NCBI RefSeq assembly: GCF_900111315.1
Contig: NZ_FOGU01000008.1
Location: 1 to 64,000 of the forward strand
Direction of reading: 5' to 3'
DNA length: 64,000 nt
Source of the DNA: Tranquillimonas rosea
Lineage (GTDB): Bacteria > Pseudomonadota > Alphaproteobacteria > Rhodobacterales > Rhodobacteraceae
The position numbers and the translations under genes were made by a program. Shown piece after piece: positions 46,248-55,256 of this stretch. The stretch's first letter is position 1, and each line of letters starts with the position of its first letter. The notes beneath the pieces are model-generated. The model was not told where the DNA came from and made no database searches. It saw nothing but the letters and a program-made list of their open reading frames with translations.

Positions 46248-46949
46248 TCACTCGAAAACGTCGCGCAGCACGGCGCCGGGGCCGCTTGCGCTTGCGGGTT
46301 CTTCGCGGGCGATCGCCGGTTTCTGACGGATCCAGTTGCCTTCCTCGACGCAGACCAGCGCGAGGTCGGCGAGGTCGGCGTGGCGGGTGCGGATCAGGGT
46401 CTCGGGTATGACGTCCTCGGTCACGACATAGTCGCGCGTCGCCGGACCCTCCATCAGCCAGCCGGGCCGCAGGGCGGTCCAGGCGATGTCCTCGGTCGCG
46501 CTCAGGATGCGCTCCATCTCGGCCATCTGGCCGAAGATGCGGTCGAGCGCCACGCCGGTGGTGTTGCGGAACCAGACAGGGCCGCGATTGCGGTCCCCGA
46601 CAAAGCTTGCCGACACGACGACGAGCCGGATGAGGCCGGCCGCGCGCATGCCGCTGATGATCCTCAGCGTGCCTTCGGTATAGAGCGGCGGCGGCGACAG
46701 CAGCGTCTTGGCCGAGACGCCGAGCCCGAGCGCCGAGATCACCGCGTCGGCCCCTTGCATCACAGCGCCGAGGTCGTCGCGCAGCACGTCGGCCGACACC
46801 TTTCGGACCCCTGCGGGCGGCTCGGGCAGGTCGGTCCAGTCGCGCTCGACGGCAATCACGGTATGGCCCCGGTCGACGGCCTGGGCGACAGCATGACGAC
46901 CGGTCGCACCGGCTGCGCCGAGGATCACGAGGGTCTTCGGCTCGGGCAT
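46248..46949 (-). CDS. NAD(P)-binding protein, NmrA/SDR-like
   Basis: A Rossmann-fold protein of 233 residues with the nucleotide loop ILGAAGATGRHAVAQA at the N-terminus, DAVISALG in the middle and WTALRPGWLMEG toward the end. This is the 'atypical SDR' pattern seen in biliverdin-reductase-B/NmrA-like proteins, with no YxxxK pair. AGGAG 6 nt before the ATG at 46949 decides the start. The role is unknown. It is divergent from the thioesterase pair; the 153 bp between (46950-47102) show no obvious motif. Confidence 0.85.
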   Translation of the reverse strand: MPEPKTLVILGAAGATGRHAVAQAVDRGHTVIAVERDWTDLPEPPAGVRKVSADVLRDDLGAVMQGADAVISALGLGVSAKTLLSPPPLYTEGTLRIISGMRAAGLIRLVVVSASFVGDRNRGPVWFRNTTGVALDRIFGQMAEMERILSATEDIAWTALRPGWLMEGPATRDYVVTEDVIPETLIRTRHADLADLALVCVEEGNWIRQKPAIAREEPASASGPGAVLRDVFE

Positions 46950-47102
46950 CTTTACTCCTTTTGCGTTCATCCGTGGGAACGGTACGGGCGGTGTCAGGGT
47001 TCCGTTGCGGCTGGGCGAAGCGGGCGAGTTATCGCTTGCGGTGCGCCGCACAAGCCGAATACCCGTGAGACGAAGGCCGATGTGACAGCAGGTAGGGATC
47101 GC

Positions 47103-47537
47103 ATGACCGACCGACAGATGACGATTGCGCGCCAATTCATCGAGGCGATACCCCATGCGCGTGCGCTCGGCATGGAACTGACCGCGGTGGGCGAGGGGCA
47201 TGCCGCGATCTCGATGCCCTACGACGAAAAGCTGATCGGCGACCCGGCGACACGGGTGATCCATGGTGGCGCCGTCTCGGCGCTGATGGACACCTGCGCG
47301 GGCGCGGCGGTGATGAGCCACCCCGAGAACGCGGGCGACACCGCCACCATCGACCTACGCATCGACTACATGCGGGCCGCCGTGCCGGGGCAGACGATCC
47401 GGGCGCGGGCCGATTGCTATCACGTCACCCGCACCGTCGCCTTCGTCCGCGCCGTGGCGATGGACGATGACGACGATAACCCGGTGGCCGCCGCGACCGG
47501 CGCCTTCACCTTCAGCCGGACCGAGGCCGCGACATGA
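47103..47537 (+). CDS. PaaI-family thioesterase (hotdog fold), first copy
   Basis: A 144-residue hotdog-fold acyl-CoA thioesterase. The motif VIHGGAVSALMDTCAGAAVMS carries the usual active-site Gly-rich turn and Asp, and TIDLRIDYMRAA is the dimer strand. It overlaps the following gene by 4 nt (ATGA at 47534). The pair could hydrolyse acyl-CoAs that accumulate from the nearby beta-oxidation operon. Confidence 0.9.
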   Translation: MTDRQMTIARQFIEAIPHARALGMELTAVGEGHAAISMPYDEKLIGDPATRVIHGGAVSALMDTCAGAAVMSHPENAGDTATIDLRIDYMRAAVPGQTIRARADCYHVTRTVAFVRAVAMDDDDDNPVAAATGAFTFSRTEAAT

Positions 47538-48043
47538 AGCGCGAAGGTCCCGAACCCGTGCACCAGATCAAGCATCGCCGCGACGGCGCACTGCGCGCGC
47601 TGATCGACGCGGTTCCCTATATCCAGACGCTCGGGATCGGCTTCGACCGGCGGGGGGACGAGCTGACCGCGGTGCTGAGCTATTCCGAGATGCTGGTGGG
47701 CAACCCGATGCTGCCGGCGATCCACGGCGGCGCGACGGCGGCCTTCCTCGAGGTGACGGCGATCATCGAGCTGGGCTGGTCGATGATCTGGGAGGACGTC
47801 GAATCCGGCCGGCTGGAACCCGAGGCGATGACCCGCGGAGAGCTGCCACGGCTGCCGAAGACGATCGACTTCACCGTCGATTACCTGCGCTCGGGCCTGC
47901 CGCGCGACGCCTATGCCCGCGCCCGCGTCAACCGCTCGGGCCGCCGGTATGCCTCGGTCCATGTCGAGGCGTGGCAGGACAACCGCAGCCGCCTTTTCGC
48001 CCAGGCGACGGGACATTTCCTGATGCCAACCCGCGATGAGTGA
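47534..48043 (+). CDS. PaaI-family thioesterase (hotdog fold), second copy
   Basis: A 169-residue hotdog protein related to its neighbour (AIHGGATAAFLEVTAIIELG, TIDFTVDYLRSGLP). In the first motif Glu stands where copy one has Asp, a natural variation of the active-site acid. It carries an extra loop of about 20 residues (WEDVESGRLEPEAMTRGELP). Overlaps on both sides (ATGA upstream, 8 nt with the MATE gene) tie the three genes into one transcript. The two proteins may form a heteromer. Confidence 0.88.
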   Translation: MKREGPEPVHQIKHRRDGALRALIDAVPYIQTLGIGFDRRGDELTAVLSYSEMLVGNPMLPAIHGGATAAFLEVTAIIELGWSMIWEDVESGRLEPEAMTRGELPRLPKTIDFTVDYLRSGLPRDAYARARVNRSGRRYASVHVEAWQDNRSRLFAQATGHFLMPTRDE

Positions 48044-49367
48044 GGCGGACGCGGCCGCAGCTCCGCGGGCCATCACAAACCGCCGGCTGCTGGCCGTCGC
48101 TTTGCCGATCGTGGTCTCGAACGCCACGGTGCCGATCCTGGGCGCGGTGGATACCGGCGTCGTCGGGCAGCTGGGCGAGGCGGCCCCGATCGGCGCGGTG
48201 GGCGTCGGCGCGGTGATCCTCACGGCGATCTACTGGATCTTCGGCTTCCTGCGCATGGGCACCGTCGGCCTGACGAGCCAGGCCTTCGGGCGCGGCGACC
48301 GGCCCGAGGCCGACGCGATGCTGTCGCGCGCGCTGATGGTGGCGCTGACCGCCGGGGCAGGGCTGATCCTGCTGCAGGTGCCGATCTTTGCCGGCGCCTT
48401 CCTGATCGCGCCTGCCAGTGAGGAGGTCGAGACGCTGGCGCAGGGATACCTCGGGATCCGTGTGTTCTCGGCCCCGGCGGCGATCTCGATCTACGGGATC
48501 ACCGGGTGGCTCATCGCGGCCGAGCGCACGCGGGCGGTGCTGGTGATCCAGCTGTGGATGAACGGGCTGAACATCGCGCTAGACCTGATCTTCGTCCTGG
48601 GGATGGGCTGGGGCGTGTCCGGCGTTGCGACGGCGACCTTCCTGTCGGAGTGGTCCGGGCTGGCGCTGGGGCTGTGGCTCTGCCGGGACGCGTTCCGCGG
48701 CGGCCACTGGCGTGACGTGGCGCGGGTGTTCGACCGCGTGCGGCTCAAGCGGATGGCAAGCGTCAACACCGACATCCTGATCCGCTCGGTGCTGCTGCAG
48801 GCGGTGTTCGTGTCCTTTCTCTTTCTCGGCTCGGACCTTGGCGACGTGCCGCTGGCGGCGAACCAGATCCTGCTGCAGTTCCTCTATGTGACGTCCTATG
48901 CGCTGGACGGGTTCGCCTTTGCCGCCGAGACGCTGGTGGGGCAGGCCTTCGGGCGGGCGCGGCGCGACCTGGTGCGCCGGGCGTCGGTCCTCAGCGGTGC
49001 CTGGTCTGCGGGGGCGGCGGCGGTACTGGCGGCGGCGTTCGCGCTGCTCGGCGGGATGGTGATCGACACGATGACCACGTCCGAGGCGGTGCGGGAGGCG
49101 GCGCACACCTACCTGCCGTGGATGGTCCTCGCGCCGCTCGTCGGCGCGGCTTCCTGGGCGCTGGACGGCATCTTCATCGGCGCGACCGCGACGCGGGACA
49201 TGCGCAACATGATGGTGATCTCGGTGGCCGGTTATTTCGCCGCCGTGGCCGTGCTGCTGCCGACGCTGGGCAATCACGGGCTGTGGCTGGCCCTCATGGT
49301 GTCGTTCACGCTGCGCGGGCTGACGCTGGGCGTGCGGTACCCTGCGCTCGAGGAGCGCGCGGGCTGA
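48036..49367 (+). CDS. MATE-family efflux transporter (DinF-like)
   Basis: An inner-membrane multidrug/Na+ or H+ antiporter of 443 residues with about 12 membrane helices in two MatE repeats. The N-terminal repeat has LPIVVSNATVPILGAVDTGVVG and the C-terminal repeat YALDGFAFAAETLVGQAFG. These match the DinF branch. It overlaps the second thioesterase gene by 8 nt, so it is probably translated from the same mRNA. It is convergent with pyrD. Confidence 0.92.
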   Translation: MSEADAAAAPRAITNRRLLAVALPIVVSNATVPILGAVDTGVVGQLGEAAPIGAVGVGAVILTAIYWIFGFLRMGTVGLTSQAFGRGDRPEADAMLSRALMVALTAGAGLILLQVPIFAGAFLIAPASEEVETLAQGYLGIRVFSAPAAISIYGITGWLIAAERTRAVLVIQLWMNGLNIALDLIFVLGMGWGVSGVATATFLSEWSGLALGLWLCRDAFRGGHWRDVARVFDRVRLKRMASVNTDILIRSVLLQAVFVSFLFLGSDLGDVPLAANQILLQFLYVTSYALDGFAFAAETLVGQAFGRARRDLVRRASVLSGAWSAGAAAVLAAAFALLGGMVIDTMTTSEAVREAAHTYLPWMVLAPLVGAASWALDGIFIGATATRDMRNMMVISVAGYFAAVAVLLPTLGNHGLWLALMVSFTLRGLTLGVRYPALEERAG

Positions 49368-49371
49368 GCGG

Positions 49372-50442
49372 TCAGAAGTCGGGGCCCAGCCAGTCGCCGC
49401 GCCGCGTGCCGACGATCTCCGAGACGTTTCCGATGCCCAGCCCTGCCAGGCGCGAGTCGAGGTCCCACGCGATCCGGGCGGCGAGCGACAGCCCCTCCCA
49501 GGCGAGCGCGGTGTAGAGCTGGACGGCGCTTGCGCCGGCGCCGACCTTCGCCAGGACATCCTCGGCCGAGCGTACCCCGCCGACGCCGATCAGGGGCAGG
49601 GCGCCCCCGGTCTCGTGCGACAGCCGCGCCAGCACCCGCGTCGAGCGGGCAAAGAGCGGCGGGCCGGACAGGCCGCCCGTCTCGCGGCGCGCGGGGCTCG
49701 TCAGCCCGTCGCGCGACAGGGTGGTGTTCGTCGCCACGATCCCGGCAAGGCGCGTGTCCATCGCCACGGCCGCGATGCCCGCGACCTCTTCGGTCGAGAG
49801 GTCCGGTGCGATCTTCAGGAAGACGGGACGCGGCACGGGCAAGGCCTCGTTCGCCTCCTGCACGCCCTCGATCAGGCCGCGCAGCGCGTCCGCGCCCTGA
49901 AGCTGCCGCAGCTTTTCGGTGTTGGGGGACGAGACGTTGATCGTGACGAAATCCACCACCGGCCCGGCGCGGCGCAGGACCTCGGCGAAATCGGCGGCGC
50001 GGTCGGGGCTGTCCTTGTTGGCGCCGAGGTTCAGCCCCACCGGCACAGCGGGCCGCGCGGCATCGAGCCGCGGCACGATGGCCGCGATGCCCTGGTTGTT
50101 GAAGCCGAAGCGATTGATCGCCGCGCGCTCGGCCGGCAGGCGGTAGAGGCGGGGGCGGGGGTTGCCCTGCTGCGGGCGGGGCGTCGCGGCGCCGACCTCG
50201 ACGAAGCCGAAGCCCGCGCGGCTCAGCTGCTCGACCGCCTCGGCGTTCTTGTCGAACCCCGCCGCCAGGCCCAACGGGTTCGGCAGGCTCATCCCCGCCA
50301 GCGTCGTGGTGAGCCGCGACGAGGTGACGGGGCCGGGCAGGGGCACGAGGCCCGCGCGCAGCCCGCGCAGCGCCAGAGCGTGCGCCGTCTCGGGGTCGAT
50401 CCGGCGCAGCGCCAGAAGGCCGAGCCGTTCGGCAAGGCTCAC
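49372..50442 (-). CDS. pyrD: Dihydroorotate dehydrogenase (quinone), class 2
   Basis: A membrane-associated flavoenzyme of 356 residues in pyrimidine synthesis. The N-terminal helical extension (residues 1-45), [21 protein letters not shown], the catalytic-Ser segment [16 protein letters not shown] and [20 protein letters not shown] are all typical of the class 2 enzyme. The GTG start overlaps the stop of the DUF952 gene (GTGA), and GGAGA lies 8 nt upstream. Confidence 0.96.
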   Translation of the reverse strand: MSLAERLGLLALRRIDPETAHALALRGLRAGLVPLPGPVTSSRLTTTLAGMSLPNPLGLAAGFDKNAEAVEQLSRAGFGFVEVGAATPRPQQGNPRPRLYRLPAERAAINRFGFNNQGIAAIVPRLDAARPAVPVGLNLGANKDSPDRAADFAEVLRRAGPVVDFVTINVSSPNTEKLRQLQGADALRGLIEGVQEANEALPVPRPVFLKIAPDLSTEEVAGIAAVAMDTRLAGIVATNTTLSRDGLTSPARRETGGLSGPPLFARSTRVLARLSHETGGALPLIGVGGVRSAEDVLAKVGAGASAVQLYTALAWEGLSLAARIAWDLDSRLAGLGIGNVSEIVGTRRGDWLGPDF

Positions 50443-50777
50443 TTCATGTCTCCGGGCAGGATGTGCTTGCCACCTTCCAGCGCGATCGGCGTGTGCCAGG
50501 CGACGTCGGACATCCGCAACTTGCGGTAGAGGTGGGGGAACAGTTGCCCGCCGCGGGACTCCTCCCATTCCAGCGCGTCGCCCAGGTCGTCGGTCTCGAC
50601 GGCGAGCAGGATCAGCCCGTCCTCGCCGGCGAAGTGCTTTTCCAGCGTCTCGGCGGTCTGGGCCGCGGTCGAGAAATGGACGAAGCCGTCGGTCACGTCG
50701 ATCGGGGCGCCGGCGGTCTCACCGTCGCTTTGCAGGGTCGCCCATTCGGGGGCGCGGAAGATCTTGTATATCAGCAT
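50439..50777 (-). CDS. DUF952 family protein
   Basis: A small cytoplasmic protein of 112 residues that matches DUF952 throughout: [10 protein letters not shown] at the start, [19 protein letters not shown] in the middle and FPHLYRKL near the end. The fold recalls ADP-ribosyltransferases, but the activity is not established. In many Rhodobacteraceae it precedes pyrD, and here it overlaps it by 4 nt. Confidence 0.9.
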   Translation of the reverse strand: MLIYKIFRAPEWATLQSDGETAGAPIDVTDGFVHFSTAAQTAETLEKHFAGEDGLILLAVETDDLGDALEWEESRGGQLFPHLYRKLRMSDVAWHTPIALEGGKHILPGDMK

Positions 50778-50841
50778 GGCCCGCCAATGCCGCCTGCCGC
50801 GCCGTCGGTCAAGCGGCAGATGCTGCACGCGCGAATGGGTT

Positions 50842-50870
50842 TTGACAGCCCCTGCCGCGCGGGCCAGAGT
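50842..50870 (+). promoter_or_regulatory. Candidate promoter of the 5'-nucleotidase gene
   Basis: A consensus -35 TTGACA (50842-50847) is followed after 17 bp by CAGAGT (50865-50870), a weak -10. It lies 33 bp before the ribosome site of the nucleotidase gene, in the 126-bp divergent space from DUF952. Confidence 0.4.
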
Positions 50871-50903
50871 TCCCGCAGGTCCAACACCTTGAGGGAGCCC
50901 CCC

Positions 50904-52460
50904 ATGAAACGAACTACCCTCGGCGCGGCAAGCGTGCTGGCGCTGACCGCCGGCGTCGCCCATGCCGATTACGCTCTGACGATCCTCCACACCAATGACT
51001 TCCACGCCCGGTTCGAGCCGATTTCGGGCTACGATTCAACCTGCGCGGAAGAGGACAACGCGGCGGGCGAGTGCTTCGGTGGCTCGGCCCGGCTCGTCAC
51101 CGCCATCGAAGAGGCGCGCGCGGACAGCGACAATGCGCTGCTCGTCGACGGCGGCGACCAGTTCCAGGGGACGCTGTTCTATACCTATTACAAGGGTGAA
51201 CTCGCCGCCGAGATGATGAACAAGATGGGCTACGACGCGATGACCGTGGGCAACCACGAATTCGACGACGGCCCCGAGGTCCTGCGCGGCTTCGTCGACG
51301 CGGTCGAGTTCCCGATCCTGATGTCGAACGCCGACATCTCGGGAGAGGAGCTGCTGGCGGACGCCATCCAGAAGTCCACCATCATCGAGAAGAACGGCGA
51401 GCGGATCGGCCTGATCGGCCTGACGCCGCAGGACACCGACGAACTGGCCAGCCCCGGACCGAACGTCACCTTCACCGACCCGGTCGCGGCGGTGCAGGGC
51501 GAGGTCGACAAGCTGACGGGCGAGGGCGTCAACAAGATCGTCGTGCTCAGCCACTCGGGCTACGGCGTGGATCAGCGCGTGGCCGAAGAGACCACGGGCG
51601 TCGACGTGATCGTCGGGGGCCACACGAACACGCTGCTGGGCGACATGGAGGATGCCGTCGGGCCCTATCCGACGATGGTGGGCCAGACGGCCATCGTGTC
51701 GGCCTATGCCTACGGCAAGTTCCTGGGTGAGCTGAACGTGACCTTCGACGACGAGGGCAACGTGGTGTCGGCCGAGGGCCAGCCGAACCTGCTGGACGCC
51801 GCCGTGACCGAGGACCAGGCGACCAAGGACCGTATCGGCGAGGCGGCCGAGCCGCTGGACGAGATCCGCAACGAGGTCGTCGCCGAGTCCGCCGCCGCGA
51901 TCGAGGGCGACCGGACCGTCTGCCGCTATGGTGAGTGCGAGATGGGCAATCTCGTCGCCGACGCGATGCTGGATCGCGTCCAGGACCAGGGCATCGACGT
52001 CGCCATCGCCAATTCCGGCGGTCTTCGCGCGTCGATCGACGCGGGCGAGGTCACGATGGGCGAGGTCCTGACGGTGCTGCCGTTCCAGAACACCCTGTCG
52101 ACCTTCCAGGTCACGGGCGACACTCTGGTCGCGGCGCTGGAGAACGGCGTGAGCCAGATCGAGGACGAGGCCGGGCGCTTTCCGCAGGTCGCGGGCATGG
52201 CCTTCACGTTCGACCCCGAGGCCGAGCCCGGCAACCGGGTGAGCGACGTGATGATCGGCGGCGCCCCGGTCGAGCCCGACACGACCTACGGCGTGGTCTC
52301 GAACAACTACGTCCGCAACGGTGGCGACGGCTACGGGATGTTCGTCGATGCCGAGAACGCCTACGATTACGGCCCCGACCTTGCCGACGTGACGGCCGAG
52401 TACCTGGCCGAGAACTCGCCCTACGAGCCCTATACCGACGGCCGCATCACCGAGAAGTGA
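50904..52460 (+). CDS. Periplasmic 5'-nucleotidase / metallophosphatase (UshA type)
   Basis: A 518-residue exported enzyme with a signal peptide (cleavage near AHA|DYAL). The metallophosphatase domain (about 20-310) shows the metal ligands ILHTNDFHARFE, DGGDQFQGT, VGNHEFD, VLSHSGYG and GGHTNT. The C-terminal 5'-nucleotidase domain (about 340-500) has NLVADAML, IANSGGLRASI and VLPFQNTLSTF. It probably releases phosphate and nucleosides from extracellular nucleotides. GAGGGAG precedes the ATG. A UUCG hairpin lies 28 nt after the stop. Confidence 0.93.
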   Translation: MKRTTLGAASVLALTAGVAHADYALTILHTNDFHARFEPISGYDSTCAEEDNAAGECFGGSARLVTAIEEARADSDNALLVDGGDQFQGTLFYTYYKGELAAEMMNKMGYDAMTVGNHEFDDGPEVLRGFVDAVEFPILMSNADISGEELLADAIQKSTIIEKNGERIGLIGLTPQDTDELASPGPNVTFTDPVAAVQGEVDKLTGEGVNKIVVLSHSGYGVDQRVAEETTGVDVIVGGHTNTLLGDMEDAVGPYPTMVGQTAIVSAYAYGKFLGELNVTFDDEGNVVSAEGQPNLLDAAVTEDQATKDRIGEAAEPLDEIRNEVVAESAAAIEGDRTVCRYGECEMGNLVADAMLDRVQDQGIDVAIANSGGLRASIDAGEVTMGEVLTVLPFQNTLSTFQVTGDTLVAALENGVSQIEDEAGRFPQVAGMAFTFDPEAEPGNRVSDVMIGGAPVEPDTTYGVVSNNYVRNGGDGYGMFVDAENAYDYGPDLADVTAEYLAENSPYEPYTDGRITEK

Positions 52461-52473
52461 CGCGGCCCCGGTT

Positions 52474-53793
52474 CTAGCCGGCCAGAAGATCCGCTCCTTC
52501 GGGGGCGGATCGTTGCGTTTCGGGGGCGTGATCCTCGTTCGCCGGGGCCTCCGGCGTGTCGTCTTCGCCGGGCAGGCCCAGCTCGGCGGTCTGCGGCGTC
52601 GAGGCGCGCAGGACCGGTTGCACCATGAACGCCGTCTTGTCCTCGGCGGCGACCTTGGCGCGCTGGCTCAGGCGGAGAAGCGTGAAGGCGATGATCAGGC
52701 CGTGCGCGGCGATGGTCGTCGCGAACAGCGCCCGCGTGCCGATCGCGCTCATGCCCCAGCCGGCCAGCAGCGGCCCCACGATCGAGCCCAGGCCAAAGAC
52801 CAGCAGCAGCCCGCCCGACACCTGGATATGCGTGTTCGGCGCGGCATGGTCGTTGGCATGGGCCACTATCACCGGGTACATCGCGAAGATCGCGGCGCCG
52901 AGCAGGGCCGATAGCGCCAGGTTGGCGGCGCGGCCCTCGGGCTGGAACACGAGGAAGGCCAGATCGGCCGAAACCGCCAGCACCGCGACGCCGAGCAGCA
53001 CCTTGCGCCGGTCCATCCGGTCCGACAGCAGCCCGACCGGGATCTGCGCCAGCGCCCCGGCGAGGATTGGGACCGAGGCGAAGAGCGCGATCGTCGTCAG
53101 CACGAGGCCCACCCGCTCGCCATAGACGGGGGCGAGGGTGCCGAAGGCCGCGTTCGAGAGGCCCACCATGAACACCGCGAACACCGCCACCGGCGAGTTG
53201 CGCCAGAGCGCGGGAAGGTCCAGCCGGACGGAGACAAGCGGCTTGGGCGTCACGGTCGTGGTCAGCGCCGTGGGCACCAGAGACAGGCAGTAGAACATCG
53301 CCGCCAGCACGAAGAACAGGTAGCCGGTCGGGTCGCCCAGCGTCAGCGTCATCTGTCCCGCGGTCGTCGCGACGAGGTTCACCATCGTGTAGAGGCCGAA
53401 AATGCGGCCGCGTGTCGACGGTTCGGCGCGCTCGCCCAGCCAACTCTCGACGATCATCGCGGCGCCTGCAAAGCAGAACCCCGCCAGCCCGCGGAAGATT
53501 ATCCAGCTTGCCGGCGACACCAGGATCAGCGAGGCGAGGATCGAGATCGCGGCGAAGGTCGCCATCACGCTGAAGGCGCGGATATGGCCGACGCGGGCCA
53601 CGATGCCGGGCGTCGCAAGGCATCCCGACACGTATCCCAGCGCCCAACCGGTGCCGAGCAGGCCGAGCGCGAAGGCGCTGAACCCCTCGGATGAGCCGCG
53701 GACGGGCAGGATGAGCGCGTTGATACCGCCCGCGAACAGCAGGAAGGCAGAGCCCAGGAGAAGGGCGCTGATGGGCAGAATCTGGCGGACCAT
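52474..53793 (-). CDS. MFS transporter (YcaD-like)
   Basis: An inner-membrane protein of 439 residues with 12 membrane segments. The inter-helix motifs PGIVARVGHIRAF and GLLSDRMDRRKVLLG are MFS signatures, and FCFAGAAMIVESWLGERA is typical of the YcaD group. A charged cytoplasmic tail of about 60 residues follows the last helix. The substrate is unknown. It is convergent with the nucleotidase gene (14 bp between stops), and its 3' end contains a strong UUCG hairpin. Confidence 0.9.
   Translation of the reverse strand: MVRQILPISALLLGSAFLLFAGGINALILPVRGSSEGFSAFALGLLGTGWALGYVSGCLATPGIVARVGHIRAFSVMATFAAISILASLILVSPASWIIFRGLAGFCFAGAAMIVESWLGERAEPSTRGRIFGLYTMVNLVATTAGQMTLTLGDPTGYLFFVLAAMFYCLSLVPTALTTTVTPKPLVSVRLDLPALWRNSPVAVFAVFMVGLSNAAFGTLAPVYGERVGLVLTTIALFASVPILAGALAQIPVGLLSDRMDRRKVLLGVAVLAVSADLAFLVFQPEGRAANLALSALLGAAIFAMYPVIVAHANDHAAPNTHIQVSGGLLLVFGLGSIVGPLLAGWGMSAIGTRALFATTIAAHGLIIAFTLLRLSQRAKVAAEDKTAFMVQPVLRASTPQTAELGLPGEDDTPEAPANEDHAPETQRSAPEGADLLAG
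52488..52511 (+). terminator. C(UUCG)G tetraloop hairpin inside the MFS 3' end
   Basis: GATCCGCTCC (52488-52497) pairs with GGGGCGGATC (52502-52511) around TTCG. There are ten base pairs with one G-U, closed by the extra-stable C(UUCG)G loop. It begins 28 nt after the nucleotidase stop on the plus strand, followed by GTTGCGTTTC, and lies within the last codons of the convergent MFS gene. It may terminate the nucleotidase transcript. Confidence 0.55.
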
Positions 53794-53925
53794 TTGGCGT
53801 GTTCCGGAAAGACGGTCCGCAACGGTCCGCGGAGCCGATATATACCCGCCCCCGTCTTCCACAAGTGGGATTTGCCGCACCTCACGCTCTGGTGCAGCAT
53901 TGGCGCATCGGGCAGGATGCGTATC

Positions 53926-54612
53926 ATGTGCGGACGCTTTGCCATCACCCTGCCGCCCGAGGCGATGTCGCATCTGTTCCAGGCGCAGCCGGGCAATGAC
54001 CTGCCCGACGTGCCGAACTACAACGTCTGCCCCACGGATTCCGTGCACGCGGTCCTGGCAGCCGACGGCATCCGGCGGCTGACGGCAATACGGTGGGGGT
54101 TCCTGCCGCACTGGTACAAGACGACGTCGGACGGGCCGCTGCTGATCAATGCCCGCGCCGAAAGCGTGGCCGAAAAGCCGGCCTTCCGCGAGGCCGTCCG
54201 CACCCGGCGCTGCCTGATCCCGGCGAGCGGCTTCTACGAATGGACCAAGGACGCCGACGGCGCGCGCCTGCCGTGGTTCATTCACCCCACCCAGGCCCAG
54301 TGCTTCGCCTTCGCCGGTGTCTGGCAGGAGTGGGAGCGGGGCGATCAGGCGCTCACCACCTGCGCGATCGTCACCACCCAGGCCGAGGGGCCGATGGGCG
54401 ATATTCATCACCGGATGCCGGTGATCGTGGCGCAGGACGACTGGCCGCTCTGGCTGGGAGAGCAGGGCCACGGCGCCGCGCGGCTCATGCGGGCTGCGCC
54501 TGCCGGGCATGTCGCGATGCACCGCGTCGATCCCAGGGTGAACTCCAACCGTGCCAGCGGCCCCGACCTGATCGAGCCGATTTCCGGGGCCGAGACGGCC
54601 GGATCCGGCTGA
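53926..54612 (+). CDS. SRAP-domain protein (YedK/HMCES family)
   Basis: A 228-residue protein that forms a covalent thiazolidine link to abasic sites in single-stranded DNA. The start at 53926 gives MCGRF, which puts the catalytic Cys at position 2 after Met removal; an ATG three codons earlier would mask it. The other active-site residues are readable as Asn in INARAES, Glu in SGFYEW and His in DIHHRMPV. Divergent from the MFS gene. Confidence 0.94.
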   Translation: MCGRFAITLPPEAMSHLFQAQPGNDLPDVPNYNVCPTDSVHAVLAADGIRRLTAIRWGFLPHWYKTTSDGPLLINARAESVAEKPAFREAVRTRRCLIPASGFYEWTKDADGARLPWFIHPTQAQCFAFAGVWQEWERGDQALTTCAIVTTQAEGPMGDIHHRMPVIVAQDDWPLWLGEQGHGAARLMRAAPAGHVAMHRVDPRVNSNRASGPDLIEPISGAETAGSG

Positions 54613-54620
54613 CTCCGCCC

Positions 54621-54932
54621 GTGACGCGCCTGAGCCCGCTTGCCCGCGTCACGCTCGCCCTGTTGCTGGCGGGCGCGGTCGTGCTCGGCCTGTCGTCGGG
54701 CCGGCGTCACGCGGTGGACGACGGCGATCTCGTGGCGCGCTACGCCGAGGCATACGTCGCGGCTGCCCGAGACGCCGGGATTCGGGGCGTTCCGGCGGAT
54801 TGCGTGGCACATGCCGGGCAGGGCGCGGTGCGGCTGGTCATCCGGTGCAGCCCCGCAGGCGCGGGGTTCAGAATCGAGTACCGCGTCGACCGCGCGGGGC
54901 GCCTATTGCCGCGGCAGGATGAGGCGATTTGA
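54621..54932 (+). CDS. Small membrane-anchored or exported protein of unknown function
   Basis: A 103-residue frame starting at a GTG 8 nt after the SRAP stop. It begins with a hydrophobic segment (residues 6-26, LARVTLALLLAGAVVLGLSS) that could be a signal anchor, then a soluble domain with two cysteines (VPADCVAHAG and LVIRCSPAG) spaced for a disulfide. I do not recognise the family. Codon use and position suggest a real gene, probably co-transcribed with the SRAP gene. Confidence 0.6.
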   Translation: MTRLSPLARVTLALLLAGAVVLGLSSGRRHAVDDGDLVARYAEAYVAAARDAGIRGVPADCVAHAGQGAVRLVIRCSPAGAGFRIEYRVDRAGRLLPRQDEAI

Positions 54933-55256
54933 AGCGTCGGGAAATCGGCCGGTCATCGGGCGCTCAGGAATTGATCATCATGCGGCGAGGCTGAGGAAGT
55001 ATCGGGCAATTCCCGTCGGCGCCCCGTTGCCGGGGCCGCAGGTATTCGGGTGGCCGGCCCGGTCGGGGTAAAACGTCACGGCGGCGGATGATCCGCCGCG
55101 ATGACGCCGTGCGGACGGGAAGATCCTGGCAGACCGACCGCCCGCACGACAGCAACACATCGGCTGCGGACAGCCACATAGCTCGGCGCGACAGCGGGTC
55201 CAAGACCGGCGCGCGCGCATCCTGTGTCCGCCGCCAACTCTGGGGGACGTATTTCC
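54933..55256. other. Gene-free region upstream of urtA with palindromes
   Basis: No gene is visible in these 324 nt. A small GC hairpin occurs at 55021-55036 (GCCCCG-TTGC-CGGGGC). A perfect 19-bp palindrome, GCGGCGGAT-G-ATCCGCCGC, spans 55081-55099. The region must contain the urt promoter. I found no convincing sigma-54 (GG-n10-GC) or NtrC site, which would be the usual nitrogen control of urea uptake. Confidence 0.5.
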
